Shown piece by piece: positions 26,133-34,398 of a stretch of 64,000 bases of DNA. A program made the position numbers and the translations under genes. Source of the DNA: Staphylococcus kloosii (GTDB taxonomy: Bacteria; Bacillota; Bacilli; Staphylococcales; Staphylococcaceae); NCBI RefSeq assembly GCF_003019255.1, contig NZ_CP027846.1:1674001-1738000 (forward strand), given 5' to 3'. The notes below the pieces were generated by a model that did no database searches, was not told where the DNA came from, and was given only the letters and a program-made list of their open reading frames with translations. Within the stretch, counting starts at the first letter, position 1. Every line of letters starts with the position of its first letter.

Positions 26133-27431
26133 TTGAGCAACAGTGAAACAATAAACATAAATGGTCCTTTAGTGGGCGAAATTGAAGTACCTGGAGACAA
26201 ATCTATGACTCATAGAGGTATCATATTAGGGGCGTTAGCTAAGGGAAAAACAACGATATATAAACCTCTATTAGGTGAAGATTGTTTACGCACTGTAGAA
26301 ATATTCAAACGTTTGGGCGTTGATATTACAGTGACTGACGATAAAATCTCTATAGATTCTCCAGGATATGAACAATTCAAAACACCTCACCAAGTACTTT
26401 ATACAGGCAATTCCGGTACAACAACACGTTTAGTTGCAGGATTACTTTGCGGTCTTGGTATTGAATCTGTATTATCCGGTGATGAATCCATAGGTAAAAG
26501 ACCTATGGATAGAATTATGAAACCTTTAACTTCTATGGGTGCACACATTACAGGTATTGATGATAACTACACGCCATTAATTATTAAACCAGCTAAAATA
26601 TATGGCATAAATTACCAAATGGAAGTGGCTAGTGCGCAAGTTAAAAGTGCTATTCTTTTTGCCAGTCTATTTTCACAAGAAATTACGACTATTGAAGAAA
26701 TAGATATAACACGTAACCATACTGAAACGATGTTTAAACATTTCAATATACCTATAGAAGTGAATGGCAATAAACTTCATACACAACCTAATGCTATCAG
26801 TCATATTAAACCCGCTGATTTTACTGTACCAGGAGATATTTCTTCTGCCGCATATTTTATTGTAGCAGGTTTAATCACGCCGGGAAGTGATGTTACAATT
26901 CATAATGTTGGCATTAACCCTACCCGTTCAGGTATTATAGATATCGTTGAAAAAATGGAAGGGAACATTGAATTATTTAATGTCACTGAAGGACCAGAAC
27001 CCACTGCATCAGTTCGAGTTCAATACACGCCTAATTTAAAAGGCATTCATATTGAAGGTGACTTAGTACCTAGAGCAATTGATGAAATGCCTATCATTGC
27101 TTTATTATGTACTCAAGCAGACAACAGCAGTGTTATAAAAGATGCCGAAGAATTAAAGGTTAAAGAGACAAACCGTATTGATACTACAGCAAATATGTTG
27201 AATTTATTAGGTTTTACATTACAACCAACAAATGATGGTTTAATTATACATCCTTCTAAATTAGAACAAACGGCTACTGTCGATAGTTTTACTGACCATC
27301 GTATCGGTATGATGTTAGCAATTGCTTCGCTATTAACAACTGAGTCACTTACGATTGAACAATTTAATGCAGTTAATGTGTCGTTCCCAGGATTCTTATC
27401 AACATTAAAACAATTAGAAAACGAGGGATAA
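26133..27431 (+). CDS. aroA: EPSP synthase (3-phosphoshikimate 1-carboxyvinyltransferase)
   Basis: A 432-residue enzyme joining PEP to shikimate 3-phosphate. Motifs: EVPGDKSMTHRGIILGAL, YTGNSGTTTRLVAGLL, SIGKRPMDR, VASAQVKSAIL and KVKETNRIDTTA. An Ala lies in NSGTTTR's usual Gly-rich loop partner position as in class II enzymes; class II (less glyphosate-sensitive) is inferred from the staphylococcal family. The frame begins at a GTG directly after the aroB stop, but AGGTGA overlaps that codon, so the TTG at 26133 is the better start. Confidence 0.93.
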   Translation: MSNSETININGPLVGEIEVPGDKSMTHRGIILGALAKGKTTIYKPLLGEDCLRTVEIFKRLGVDITVTDDKISIDSPGYEQFKTPHQVLYTGNSGTTTRLVAGLLCGLGIESVLSGDESIGKRPMDRIMKPLTSMGAHITGIDDNYTPLIIKPAKIYGINYQMEVASAQVKSAILFASLFSQEITTIEEIDITRNHTETMFKHFNIPIEVNGNKLHTQPNAISHIKPADFTVPGDISSAAYFIVAGLITPGSDVTIHNVGINPTRSGIIDIVEKMEGNIELFNVTEGPEPTASVRVQYTPNLKGIHIEGDLVPRAIDEMPIIALLCTQADNSSVIKDAEELKVKETNRIDTTANMLNLLGFTLQPTNDGLIIHPSKLEQTATVDSFTDHRIGMMLAIASLLTTESLTIEQFNAVNVSFPGFLSTLKQLENEG

Positions 27432-27436
27432 TCTAT

Positions 27437-28678
27437 ATGCAAGATATCTACAAACTCATAGACGATATCAATGTACAAAAATTGGATAATTTAGATACTC
27501 GTGTTAATGATGCATTAAGTTCTACAAATGATGATGCTTTATTTATTTTAGGTGAGACTTTATTTAATTTTGGTTTAACACCACAAGCTATTGAAGTTTT
27601 TAGAACGCTTTATAATAAATATCCAGATGAAAGTGAACTATTAATTTATTTAATCGATGGACTGATAGCCGAAGACCAAACTGATGAGGCTTTGGAATAT
27701 TTAACAGAGGTTGAAGTTTCACCAGAAAAATTAATGCTGGAAGCCGATTTATATCAACAACTCAACATGTTAGAAGTAGCAATAGATAAATTAACTGAAG
27801 CGCGTGAATTACAACCTAACGATCCAATTATTCATTTCGCATTGGCAGAAATATTATATTATGATGGCCAATACTTAAGAGCTACCTCAGAATATGAGAC
27901 AGTACTTGAAACAGGTGAATATGAAATTAATGGCGTTAATCTATTCTCACGTATCGCTGACTGTAGTTTACAAAGTGGTAATTATAGTGATGCTATTAAA
28001 ATGTTCGATGAGATAAGCGACGATGAAATGAACTCTGAAGATTACTTTAAAAAGGCGATTGCGTATGATAAAAACGAATTGACGCAAGAAGCAATTAAAT
28101 TAGTTCAGACGCTATTATCTAAAGACCCAGACTTTTTACAAGGGTACTTTTTCTTACAACAACTTCATGAACAAGAACATAATTTTGCGGATGCCATCGA
28201 AATCGGTAAAGAAGGTTTACGTCTAAGCCAATTTTATAAAGAACTAATGGTAACGACTGGTAAGCTTGAAATAGACCATGGCGATGCAAATGAAGGTGTA
28301 TCACTATTAACGCAAGCATTAGATGTAGATAATTCTTATCAAGAACCTTTACTTATTCTTAGTGATTTATTTAGAAGTGAAGAAGATTATGAATCACTAA
28401 TTTCACTTTTACAATATGTAGATGAAGAGGATCTTGACCCAGTATTTATGTGGCATTTAGCTTATGCCTATGGACAAGAAGAACGTGATAAAGAAGCGCA
28501 ACATTTCTTTAATCTCGCTTATCCAACTTTACAAACACAAGCAGAATTTTTAAGTGATTACTATTACTATTTAATTGAAATCGGTCAGATTGATACTGCT
28601 AAAACGATATTAAATCAATTATTAGAAATTGAACCAAGCAATGAAACTTGGCACGAAGAAGCGCAACGTATACAATAA
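27437..28678 (+). CDS. TPR-repeat protein in the aro operon
   Basis: A 413-residue protein built of about ten tetratricopeptide-type helical pairs, for instance FNFGLTPQAIEVFRTLYNKYP, QQLNMLEVAIDKLTEARELQP and YYDGQYLRATSEYETVLETG. No signal peptide, membrane segment or enzymatic domain. TPR proteins are interaction scaffolds; the partner is unknown. It begins 5 bases after aroA with GAGGGA upstream, and is linked to this operon in staphylococci generally. Confidence 0.8.
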   Translation: MQDIYKLIDDINVQKLDNLDTRVNDALSSTNDDALFILGETLFNFGLTPQAIEVFRTLYNKYPDESELLIYLIDGLIAEDQTDEALEYLTEVEVSPEKLMLEADLYQQLNMLEVAIDKLTEARELQPNDPIIHFALAEILYYDGQYLRATSEYETVLETGEYEINGVNLFSRIADCSLQSGNYSDAIKMFDEISDDEMNSEDYFKKAIAYDKNELTQEAIKLVQTLLSKDPDFLQGYFFLQQLHEQEHNFADAIEIGKEGLRLSQFYKELMVTTGKLEIDHGDANEGVSLLTQALDVDNSYQEPLLILSDLFRSEEDYESLISLLQYVDEEDLDPVFMWHLAYAYGQEERDKEAQHFFNLAYPTLQTQAEFLSDYYYYLIEIGQIDTAKTILNQLLEIEPSNETWHEEAQRIQ

Positions 28679-28705
28679 GCTAAATCTAAAGTGAGGTGAG
28701 CGCTA

Positions 28706-29254
28706 ATGACAACAAGTTTAAATCAAATGAAAATTAACTTTATTGAATATTTATTGTTCCAATATGAATTTAAATCTAGAATTAGCGTTTGGGTTTTAAA
28801 CTACCTTAAAAGCTCACCTCAACATATAGATAACATTCACTTTGTTTACGAAACAATTCATAATCATAATACATTAGATATATCAACTAAAGCTGCCAAT
28901 GAAGAAGCGATTACTTTAAAAACTACAGATAGTATTCTTATCAATAGCAATGAAATATTTACTTTCATTGCTAATTCTAATTTATCGCTAGATATTAAAA
29001 TCAATTTTGCTAAAAACAGTAAACGAGAACGACGACTGGATGAATTGTTGGTTTATCAATTACTAAAGTCGCCATACTATGCCGTCTATATGAATGATAT
29101 TTTTACGATTCCATTGTCAACACAACATGAATCATCAATTATTCAACATTTACAAGACAATATTGATTTAAGTTTACAATTTAGACAACCAGAACAATTT
29201 TATCAATTATCACAAATTCTAAAGTTATTTAAATCTAGAAATTCAAATTCTTAG
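28706..29254 (+). CDS. ypiB: UPF0302 family protein YpiB
   Basis: A 182-residue protein of the UPF0302/YpiB family. The N-terminal motif INFIEYLLFQYEFKSRISVWVLNYL is the recognisable block (here within a 25-residue helix), followed by KRERRLDELLVYQLLKSPYYAVY. Function is unknown to me; no membrane segments. In Bacillus ypiB lies near the aro genes and the cytochrome bc operon, and here it follows the TPR gene. ATG follows GTGAGGTGAG. Confidence 0.82.
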   Translation: MTTSLNQMKINFIEYLLFQYEFKSRISVWVLNYLKSSPQHIDNIHFVYETIHNHNTLDISTKAANEEAITLKTTDSILINSNEIFTFIANSNLSLDIKINFAKNSKRERRLDELLVYQLLKSPYYAVYMNDIFTIPLSTQHESSIIQHLQDNIDLSLQFRQPEQFYQLSQILKLFKSRNSNS

Positions 29255-29265
29255 AGGACCGTCCT

Positions 29266-29862
29266 ATGTCTATAAAAACAATAATTAACGCGTTAATTTA
29301 TAATAAAGTAGTATTATGGATATTATTAATATGCAATTTGGCAGGAACGATTTATGGTTATATTTGGTACGATACGCAATTAAGCGTAACAGATTGGCAG
29401 TTCGTCATTTTTGTACCAGATAGCCCAACCGCTTCATTATTCTTATGTTTTGTTATCTTAGCTTTTATATTTAATAAAAGTAATTCCGTTATTGAAGCTT
29501 TAGCTTTCGTATCTTTATTTAAATATGGTGTGTGGGCTGTTTTAATGAACATTATAATGTTTATCGATGAACGTCAGGTCTTCTTAAATGGCTTAATGTT
29601 AATCTTCTCTCACGGTATAATGGCATTAGAGGCGATTATCTTTTATCCTCGAATGAAAGTAACACTAATAGGACTTATTATTGGAATGATTTGGGTATTT
29701 CATAATGATGTTATAGATTACATTTTTAAACAATATCCATATTATCCATTTATCGAACAACATCTTAGCGCCATAGCATATTTAACTATGTGGTTAAGCA
29801 TTATCTCAATATTATTATATTTATGGCGTGTTTTTAAGAGTAAAACATTTGACCATTTTTAA
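29266..29862 (+). CDS. ypjA: DUF1405 membrane protein YpjA
   Basis: A 198-residue integral membrane protein with about five to six hydrophobic helices and the family features YGYIWYDTQLS near the first outside loop and FKYGVWAVLMNI in the middle. DUF1405/YpjA has no assigned function. ATG follows AGAGGA, 11 bases after ypiB; the yugP-like gene follows 39 bases downstream. Confidence 0.8.
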   Translation: MSIKTIINALIYNKVVLWILLICNLAGTIYGYIWYDTQLSVTDWQFVIFVPDSPTASLFLCFVILAFIFNKSNSVIEALAFVSLFKYGVWAVLMNIIMFIDERQVFLNGLMLIFSHGIMALEAIIFYPRMKVTLIGLIIGMIWVFHNDVIDYIFKQYPYYPFIEQHLSAIAYLTMWLSIISILLYLWRVFKSKTFDHF

Positions 29863-29901
29863 CGTTGACAGTAAAATAAGAATACAAAGGAGTGAGGATT
29901 T

Positions 29902-30597
29902 TTGTCTTTAATATCTTATATTATATATATTGTTATTTTAATGCTCCTGCCATTGTGGGCGCAGCACAAAGTCAAATCAAACTATGAAAAATATTCACAA
30001 GTTAGATCCACGAGTGGTAAGACAGGTCAAGAAGTTGCATTAGAAATCTTACATGCGAACGGCATTTATGATGTTGACGTCGTAGAAGGTGAAGGCTTCT
30101 TAACAGACCATTACGATCCTCGTAAAAAGGTCGTTGTATTATCACCAGCCAATTTTAATAGACCGTCAGTAGCTGGAACAGCCATTGCGGCACACGAAGT
30201 TGGACACGCGATTCAACATGCACAAGGCTATTTCTATTTAAGATTTAGAACAGCATTAGTACCATTGGCTTCTATTGGTAATTCAGTAGGATACATCGCA
30301 ATTATTGCCGGTATTATTTTAACAAGTATGCAAAGTGCGATAGGTACTACCGCTTTATGGATTGGTATTGCATTTATGGCTTTCGCAGTATTATTCTCTA
30401 TCGTTACTTTACCAGTAGAGTTTAATGCTAGTAGCCGAGCAATGAAACAAATTACTAAGTTAAACATTGTTAATGAAAATGAATACAAACACGCTAGAAA
30501 AGTATTATCTGCGGCAGCAATGACATATGTTGCATCAACAGCAGTTGCTTTAGCAGAACTTGTAAGATTCATTCTTATTGCTAGATCTAGTGATTAA
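29902..30597 (+). CDS. YugP-type zinc metallopeptidase of the membrane
   Basis: A 231-residue membrane protein of the neutral zinc metallopeptidase family. One N-terminal helix (about 2-20) precedes a soluble-looking segment, then the zinc motif AAHEVGHAIQH with His98, Glu99 and His102, then three further hydrophobic segments. The substrate is not known. TTG start at 29902 is supported by AAAGGAGTGAGG at good spacing. It is the last gene of the aro run, just before a strong terminator. Confidence 0.85.
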   Translation: MSLISYIIYIVILMLLPLWAQHKVKSNYEKYSQVRSTSGKTGQEVALEILHANGIYDVDVVEGEGFLTDHYDPRKKVVVLSPANFNRPSVAGTAIAAHEVGHAIQHAQGYFYLRFRTALVPLASIGNSVGYIAIIAGIILTSMQSAIGTTALWIGIAFMAFAVLFSIVTLPVEFNASSRAMKQITKLNIVNENEYKHARKVLSAAAMTYVASTAVALAELVRFILIARSSD

Positions 30598-30610
30598 TCA
30601 TTTTTATAGT

Positions 30611-30646
30611 AGCACATCTTTTCGACTGAAAAGATGTGCTTTTTTC
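30611..30646 (+). terminator. Terminator of the aroC-yugP operon
   Basis: Perfect 13-bp stem AGCACATCTTTTC / GAAAAGATGTGCT, 4-base loop, then six T. Confidence 0.92.
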
Positions 30647-30756
30647 TTATACTATTCCATAAAATTTAATGCCATATTGATGTTGCATCATTAATGCATA
30701 GCGCTTTAATTTAGTCTATACTATATAGGACATGATAATACAAAGGAGCGATTAAA

Positions 30757-31068
30757 TTGAAATCAATGACAGAAATGCAAAAAGAAGTCGATGCGTTTAT
30801 TGGTCAATTTAACACTGGCTATTTCTCACCGTTAGCAAATTTAGCTCGCTTAACAGAAGAAGTTGGAGAGTTATCTAGAGAAATAAATCACTTATATGGT
30901 GAAAAAAAGAAAAAAGATAGTGAAGATGAAAATACAATTAAAGCAGAATTAGGTGACAACCTATTTGTGTTACTATGTATTGCTAACTCATTAGATATAG
31001 ATATGACTGAAAGTTTTAATGAAACGATGGATAAATACAACAAACGCGATAAAAATCGTTACGACTGA
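30757..31068 (+). CDS. MazG-like nucleotide pyrophosphohydrolase
   Basis: A 103-residue MazG-fold protein (YpjD type) expected to hydrolyse non-canonical nucleoside triphosphates. The family pattern is LARLTEEVGELSREINH with a metal-binding Glu pair, then AELGDNLFVLLCIANSLDID with the second acidic site (ELGD). The start is TTG at 30757, 8 bases after AAAGGAG; the next ATG is too far from that site. It heads a run with bshA, cca, birA and dinG. Confidence 0.85.
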   Translation: MKSMTEMQKEVDAFIGQFNTGYFSPLANLARLTEEVGELSREINHLYGEKKKKDSEDENTIKAELGDNLFVLLCIANSLDIDMTESFNETMDKYNKRDKNRYD

Positions 31069-31089
31069 TAGAAAGGGAGTGAGCTCCTG

Positions 31090-32220
31090 ATGAAAATTGG
31101 AATTACTTGCTATCCATCTATGGGTGGATCAGGCATCATTGCTACAGAATTAGGCATAAAATTAGCCGAGAGAGGCCATGACGTACATTTTATTACTTCT
31201 AACATCCCATTTAGGATTCGTAAACCACTACCCAACATTACATTCCACCAAGTAGAAGTTAATCAATATGCTGTATTTCAATATCCTCCATATGACATAA
31301 CACTCAGTACTAAAATAGCAGAAGTCATAAATGAATATGATTTAGACTTACTACATATGCACTATGCCGTGCCTCATGCTGTTTGTGGTATCTTAGCCAA
31401 ACAAATGTCTGGCAAAGATATTAAAATAATGACGACATTACATGGTACAGATATCACAGTGTTAGGATATGATCATTCGTTAAAAAATGCTATTAAATTC
31501 GGTATCGAAGAGAGCGATATTGTTACGAGTGTAAGTAAATCATTAGCCGCACAAACGCAAGAAATTATAGAAACATCTAAAGATATTGTACCCATCTATA
31601 ATTTCGTGAGAGAAAATGAGTTCCCAACAATAAGAAATACTAATTTAAAACAATATTACGGTATTGAGGAAGATGAAAAGGTTATTATCCACGTCTCAAA
31701 TTTTAGAGCCGTTAAACGCATAGACACCGTGATTGAAACATTTGCTAAAATTCATAAACAAATGCCATCTAAACTATTATTAATTGGTGATGGACCCGAA
31801 TTAATGGATATGAAACAACTCGCTAAAGATTTAGACGTCGAAGAACACGTTATCTTTTTAGGTAAGCAAGATTGGGTAAGTGAGTTTTATCAATTAGCTG
31901 ATTTAGTGTTATTATTAAGTGAAAAAGAAAGTTTTGGTCTAACGCTTCTAGAAGCAATGAAATCTGGTGTTGTGCCAATTGGTTCAACCGCTGGAGGTAT
32001 TAAAGAGGTAATTAGACACGGTGAAACTGGTTATATAGTAGATATTGGTGATAGTACACACGCAAGTGAATACGCACTTAAACTATTAACTGACGCGACA
32101 TTATATAATAAATTACAGCAAGCAATGCTAAAAGATATAGAACAACGATTCTCATCTGATTTAATTACGGATCAATATGAATACTATTATAGACAAATGT
32201 TAGAGGGTAATCATGACTAA
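31090..32220 (+). CDS. bshA: Bacillithiol synthesis glycosyltransferase BshA
   Basis: A 376-residue GT4 glycosyltransferase that joins UDP-GlcNAc and L-malate to start bacillithiol synthesis. The N-terminus KIGITCYPSMGGSGIIATELG is the BshA signature, followed by HMHYAVPHAVC and TTLHGTDITVLG. The nucleotide-sugar site includes ESFGLTLLEAMKSGVVPIGS with the EX7E pattern. ATG follows AAAGGGAGTGAG. It overlaps cca by 8 bases. BshB and BshC are not in the window. Confidence 0.93.
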   Translation: MKIGITCYPSMGGSGIIATELGIKLAERGHDVHFITSNIPFRIRKPLPNITFHQVEVNQYAVFQYPPYDITLSTKIAEVINEYDLDLLHMHYAVPHAVCGILAKQMSGKDIKIMTTLHGTDITVLGYDHSLKNAIKFGIEESDIVTSVSKSLAAQTQEIIETSKDIVPIYNFVRENEFPTIRNTNLKQYYGIEEDEKVIIHVSNFRAVKRIDTVIETFAKIHKQMPSKLLLIGDGPELMDMKQLAKDLDVEEHVIFLGKQDWVSEFYQLADLVLLLSEKESFGLTLLEAMKSGVVPIGSTAGGIKEVIRHGETGYIVDIGDSTHASEYALKLLTDATLYNKLQQAMLKDIEQRFSSDLITDQYEYYYRQMLEGNHD

Positions 32221-33418
32221 TATATTATTTGAAGATGCTAAGCCTATTATAAAAAAAATAAAAGAACAAGGGTTCGAAGCATACTTTGTAGGTGGTTCCG
32301 TACGAGATTATTTAATGAATAAAGACATTCATGATATCGATATCACTACAAGTGCTACGCCAGATGAAATAGAAAGTATTTTTCCTAAAACAGTACCCAT
32401 TGGTAAAGAACATGGTACGATAAATGTATTATTTAATAATAGCAGTTACGAAATAACTACATTTAGAACCGAAGAGGAATATGTAAATCATCGCAAACCT
32501 AACGGCGTCGTTTTTGTTCGTGATTTATACGAGGATGTTAAACGTCGTGATTTTACTATTAATGCCATCGCAATGGATGAAGAATATACTATTATTGATT
32601 ACTTTAACGGTAAAGCAGATATTGAAGCAGAGAATATTAAAACTGTCGGTCATGCTGAAGAACGATTCGAGGAAGATGCACTTAGAATTATTAGAGGTTT
32701 AAGATTTCAATCCCAATTAGCATTTACATTAGACAATAAAACATTCGAAGGTATGCAATCAAAAATTCAAAATATCGAATATCTCTCTATAGAACGCATC
32801 ATCGTAGAATTTAAAAAATTGTTCTCTGGTAAAAATGTGGCTGTAAGTTATAACAATCTTATAAGATTAAATGCATTTGCTTACATTCCATTTTTTAGCA
32901 GCTATAATATGACTAAAATTAATATAAACGAGCCGCTTCCTTTTAATTTGTTTATCGCATTAATTCAACATAAGTTAACGAATGATAATGCGCAATTATC
33001 ACATTTAAAAATAAGTAATAACGAAAAGAAGGAAATCCAAACGTATAACAATTTATTAAATTCTCTGCAAAATATTAATACAAAACAACAACTTAAATTA
33101 CTTATTTATGATTATGGGTTACACTATAACTTAACAATTTTATCTTACAGTGAAACATTGAAGCTAAATGAAATTACACTACCATCACCAATTATTTACA
33201 ATGAGCAACTTATACGTGAAGTCGCACATGAAATGCCTATTAACAATAGATCAGATATAGATATTTCTGGTAAAGACTTGATTGACAGTCTAAAACAACG
33301 AAGTGGCCCATGGATAAAAGAAGCATTGAGAAATATTGAAATTGCGATAATTGATGGTCAATTAACGAATTTTAAACCTAAAATTTTAGAGTGGGTGAAA
33401 GAACATGTCAAAATATAG
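32213..33418 (+). CDS. cca: CCA tRNA nucleotidyltransferase
   Basis: A 401-residue class II nucleotidyltransferase that adds or repairs the 3' CCA of tRNA. The head domain has FVGGSVRDYLMNKDIHDIDI (the GGxVRD and catalytic DxD), RRDFTINAIAMD, and EEDALRIIRGLRFQSQL for nucleotide selection. Both carboxylates (DID) are present. ATG at 32213 lies in the end of bshA after AGAGGGT; birA begins before the stop (14-base overlap). Confidence 0.94.
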   Translation: MTNILFEDAKPIIKKIKEQGFEAYFVGGSVRDYLMNKDIHDIDITTSATPDEIESIFPKTVPIGKEHGTINVLFNNSSYEITTFRTEEEYVNHRKPNGVVFVRDLYEDVKRRDFTINAIAMDEEYTIIDYFNGKADIEAENIKTVGHAEERFEEDALRIIRGLRFQSQLAFTLDNKTFEGMQSKIQNIEYLSIERIIVEFKKLFSGKNVAVSYNNLIRLNAFAYIPFFSSYNMTKININEPLPFNLFIALIQHKLTNDNAQLSHLKISNNEKKEIQTYNNLLNSLQNINTKQQLKLLIYDYGLHYNLTILSYSETLKLNEITLPSPIIYNEQLIREVAHEMPINNRSDIDISGKDLIDSLKQRSGPWIKEALRNIEIAIIDGQLTNFKPKILEWVKEHVKI

Positions 33419-34376
33419 TCAAAATGTCATTCATATTTTATATCAACATCAACTTGAATATGTATCTGGACAATATATCGCTGAACAACTTAATATCTCG
33501 CGAACTTCAGTAAAAAAAATTATCGACCAACTCAAAAATGAGGGATGCGATATAGAGTCGATAAATCATCGTGGGCATCGACTTATTACGTTACCTGACA
33601 AATGGTATGAAGGGATCGTAGGACCATTAATTCAAGAACAAAGTCTTTTTAATAATATAGAAGTCCATGAATCTATTAATTCTACACAACTACAAGCTAA
33701 GCAACAATTGGTTGGAAATAAAGAATCCTTTTTAATTTTAAGCGACGAACAAACACAAGGTAAGGGGCGTTTTAACAGACCTTGGACTTCTGCCAAAAGT
33801 AAGGGATTATGGATGTCGATTGTTTTGCGCCCAGAAGTAGCATTTTCAATGATCACTAAATTTAATTTATTTATGGCTTTAGGTATTCGAGATGCTATTC
33901 AACAATTTTCTAACGATGAAGTAAAAGTTAAGTGGCCGAATGATATCTATATTGAAGGCAGAAAAGTCTGTGGCTTTCTAACTGAAATGGTTGCAAACAG
34001 TGATGGTATAGAAGCGGTTATATGTGGTATTGGAATTAATATGAATCATCACGCCGAAGATTTTGTTGATGAATTAAAACACAAAGCAACTAGCATCGCA
34101 TTGCACAGTGATGACAAAATAAATCGTTATCAGTTTTTAAAATCACTTATCACTAATATAGAATATCGTTATGCTCAATTTAATACTAAACCATTTGAAG
34201 CAATTCGTGATGAATACATAGAAGCTTCAAATATTTGGAACAAAGAGTTGAGATTTACCGAGAACAATATTCAGTTTAATGGTAAAGCAGTGGACATAGA
34301 TAACGATGGTTTTTTAATTGTAAAAGACAATACTGGCGAAACAAAAAAATTAATGAGTGCTGATATAGAAATATAA
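33405..34376 (+). CDS. birA: Biotin-protein ligase and biotin repressor BirA
   Basis: A 323-residue bifunctional protein. The N-terminal winged helix (about 5-60, with SGQYIAEQLNISRTSVKKII) marks the DNA-binding type that represses biotin genes; the ligase domain shows STQLQAKQQL, QTQGKGRFNRPWTSAKSKGLWMS (GRG-type biotinyl-AMP loop is GKGRFNR) and KWPNDIYI with the catalytic Lys. Overlap with cca indicates co-translation. ATG follows GTGGGTGAA. Confidence 0.94.
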   Translation: MSKYSQNVIHILYQHQLEYVSGQYIAEQLNISRTSVKKIIDQLKNEGCDIESINHRGHRLITLPDKWYEGIVGPLIQEQSLFNNIEVHESINSTQLQAKQQLVGNKESFLILSDEQTQGKGRFNRPWTSAKSKGLWMSIVLRPEVAFSMITKFNLFMALGIRDAIQQFSNDEVKVKWPNDIYIEGRKVCGFLTEMVANSDGIEAVICGIGINMNHHAEDFVDELKHKATSIALHSDDKINRYQFLKSLITNIEYRYAQFNTKPFEAIRDEYIEASNIWNKELRFTENNIQFNGKAVDIDNDGFLIVKDNTGETKKLMSADIEI

Positions 34377-34398
34377 ACAAAGAAAGGAGGAAATTATA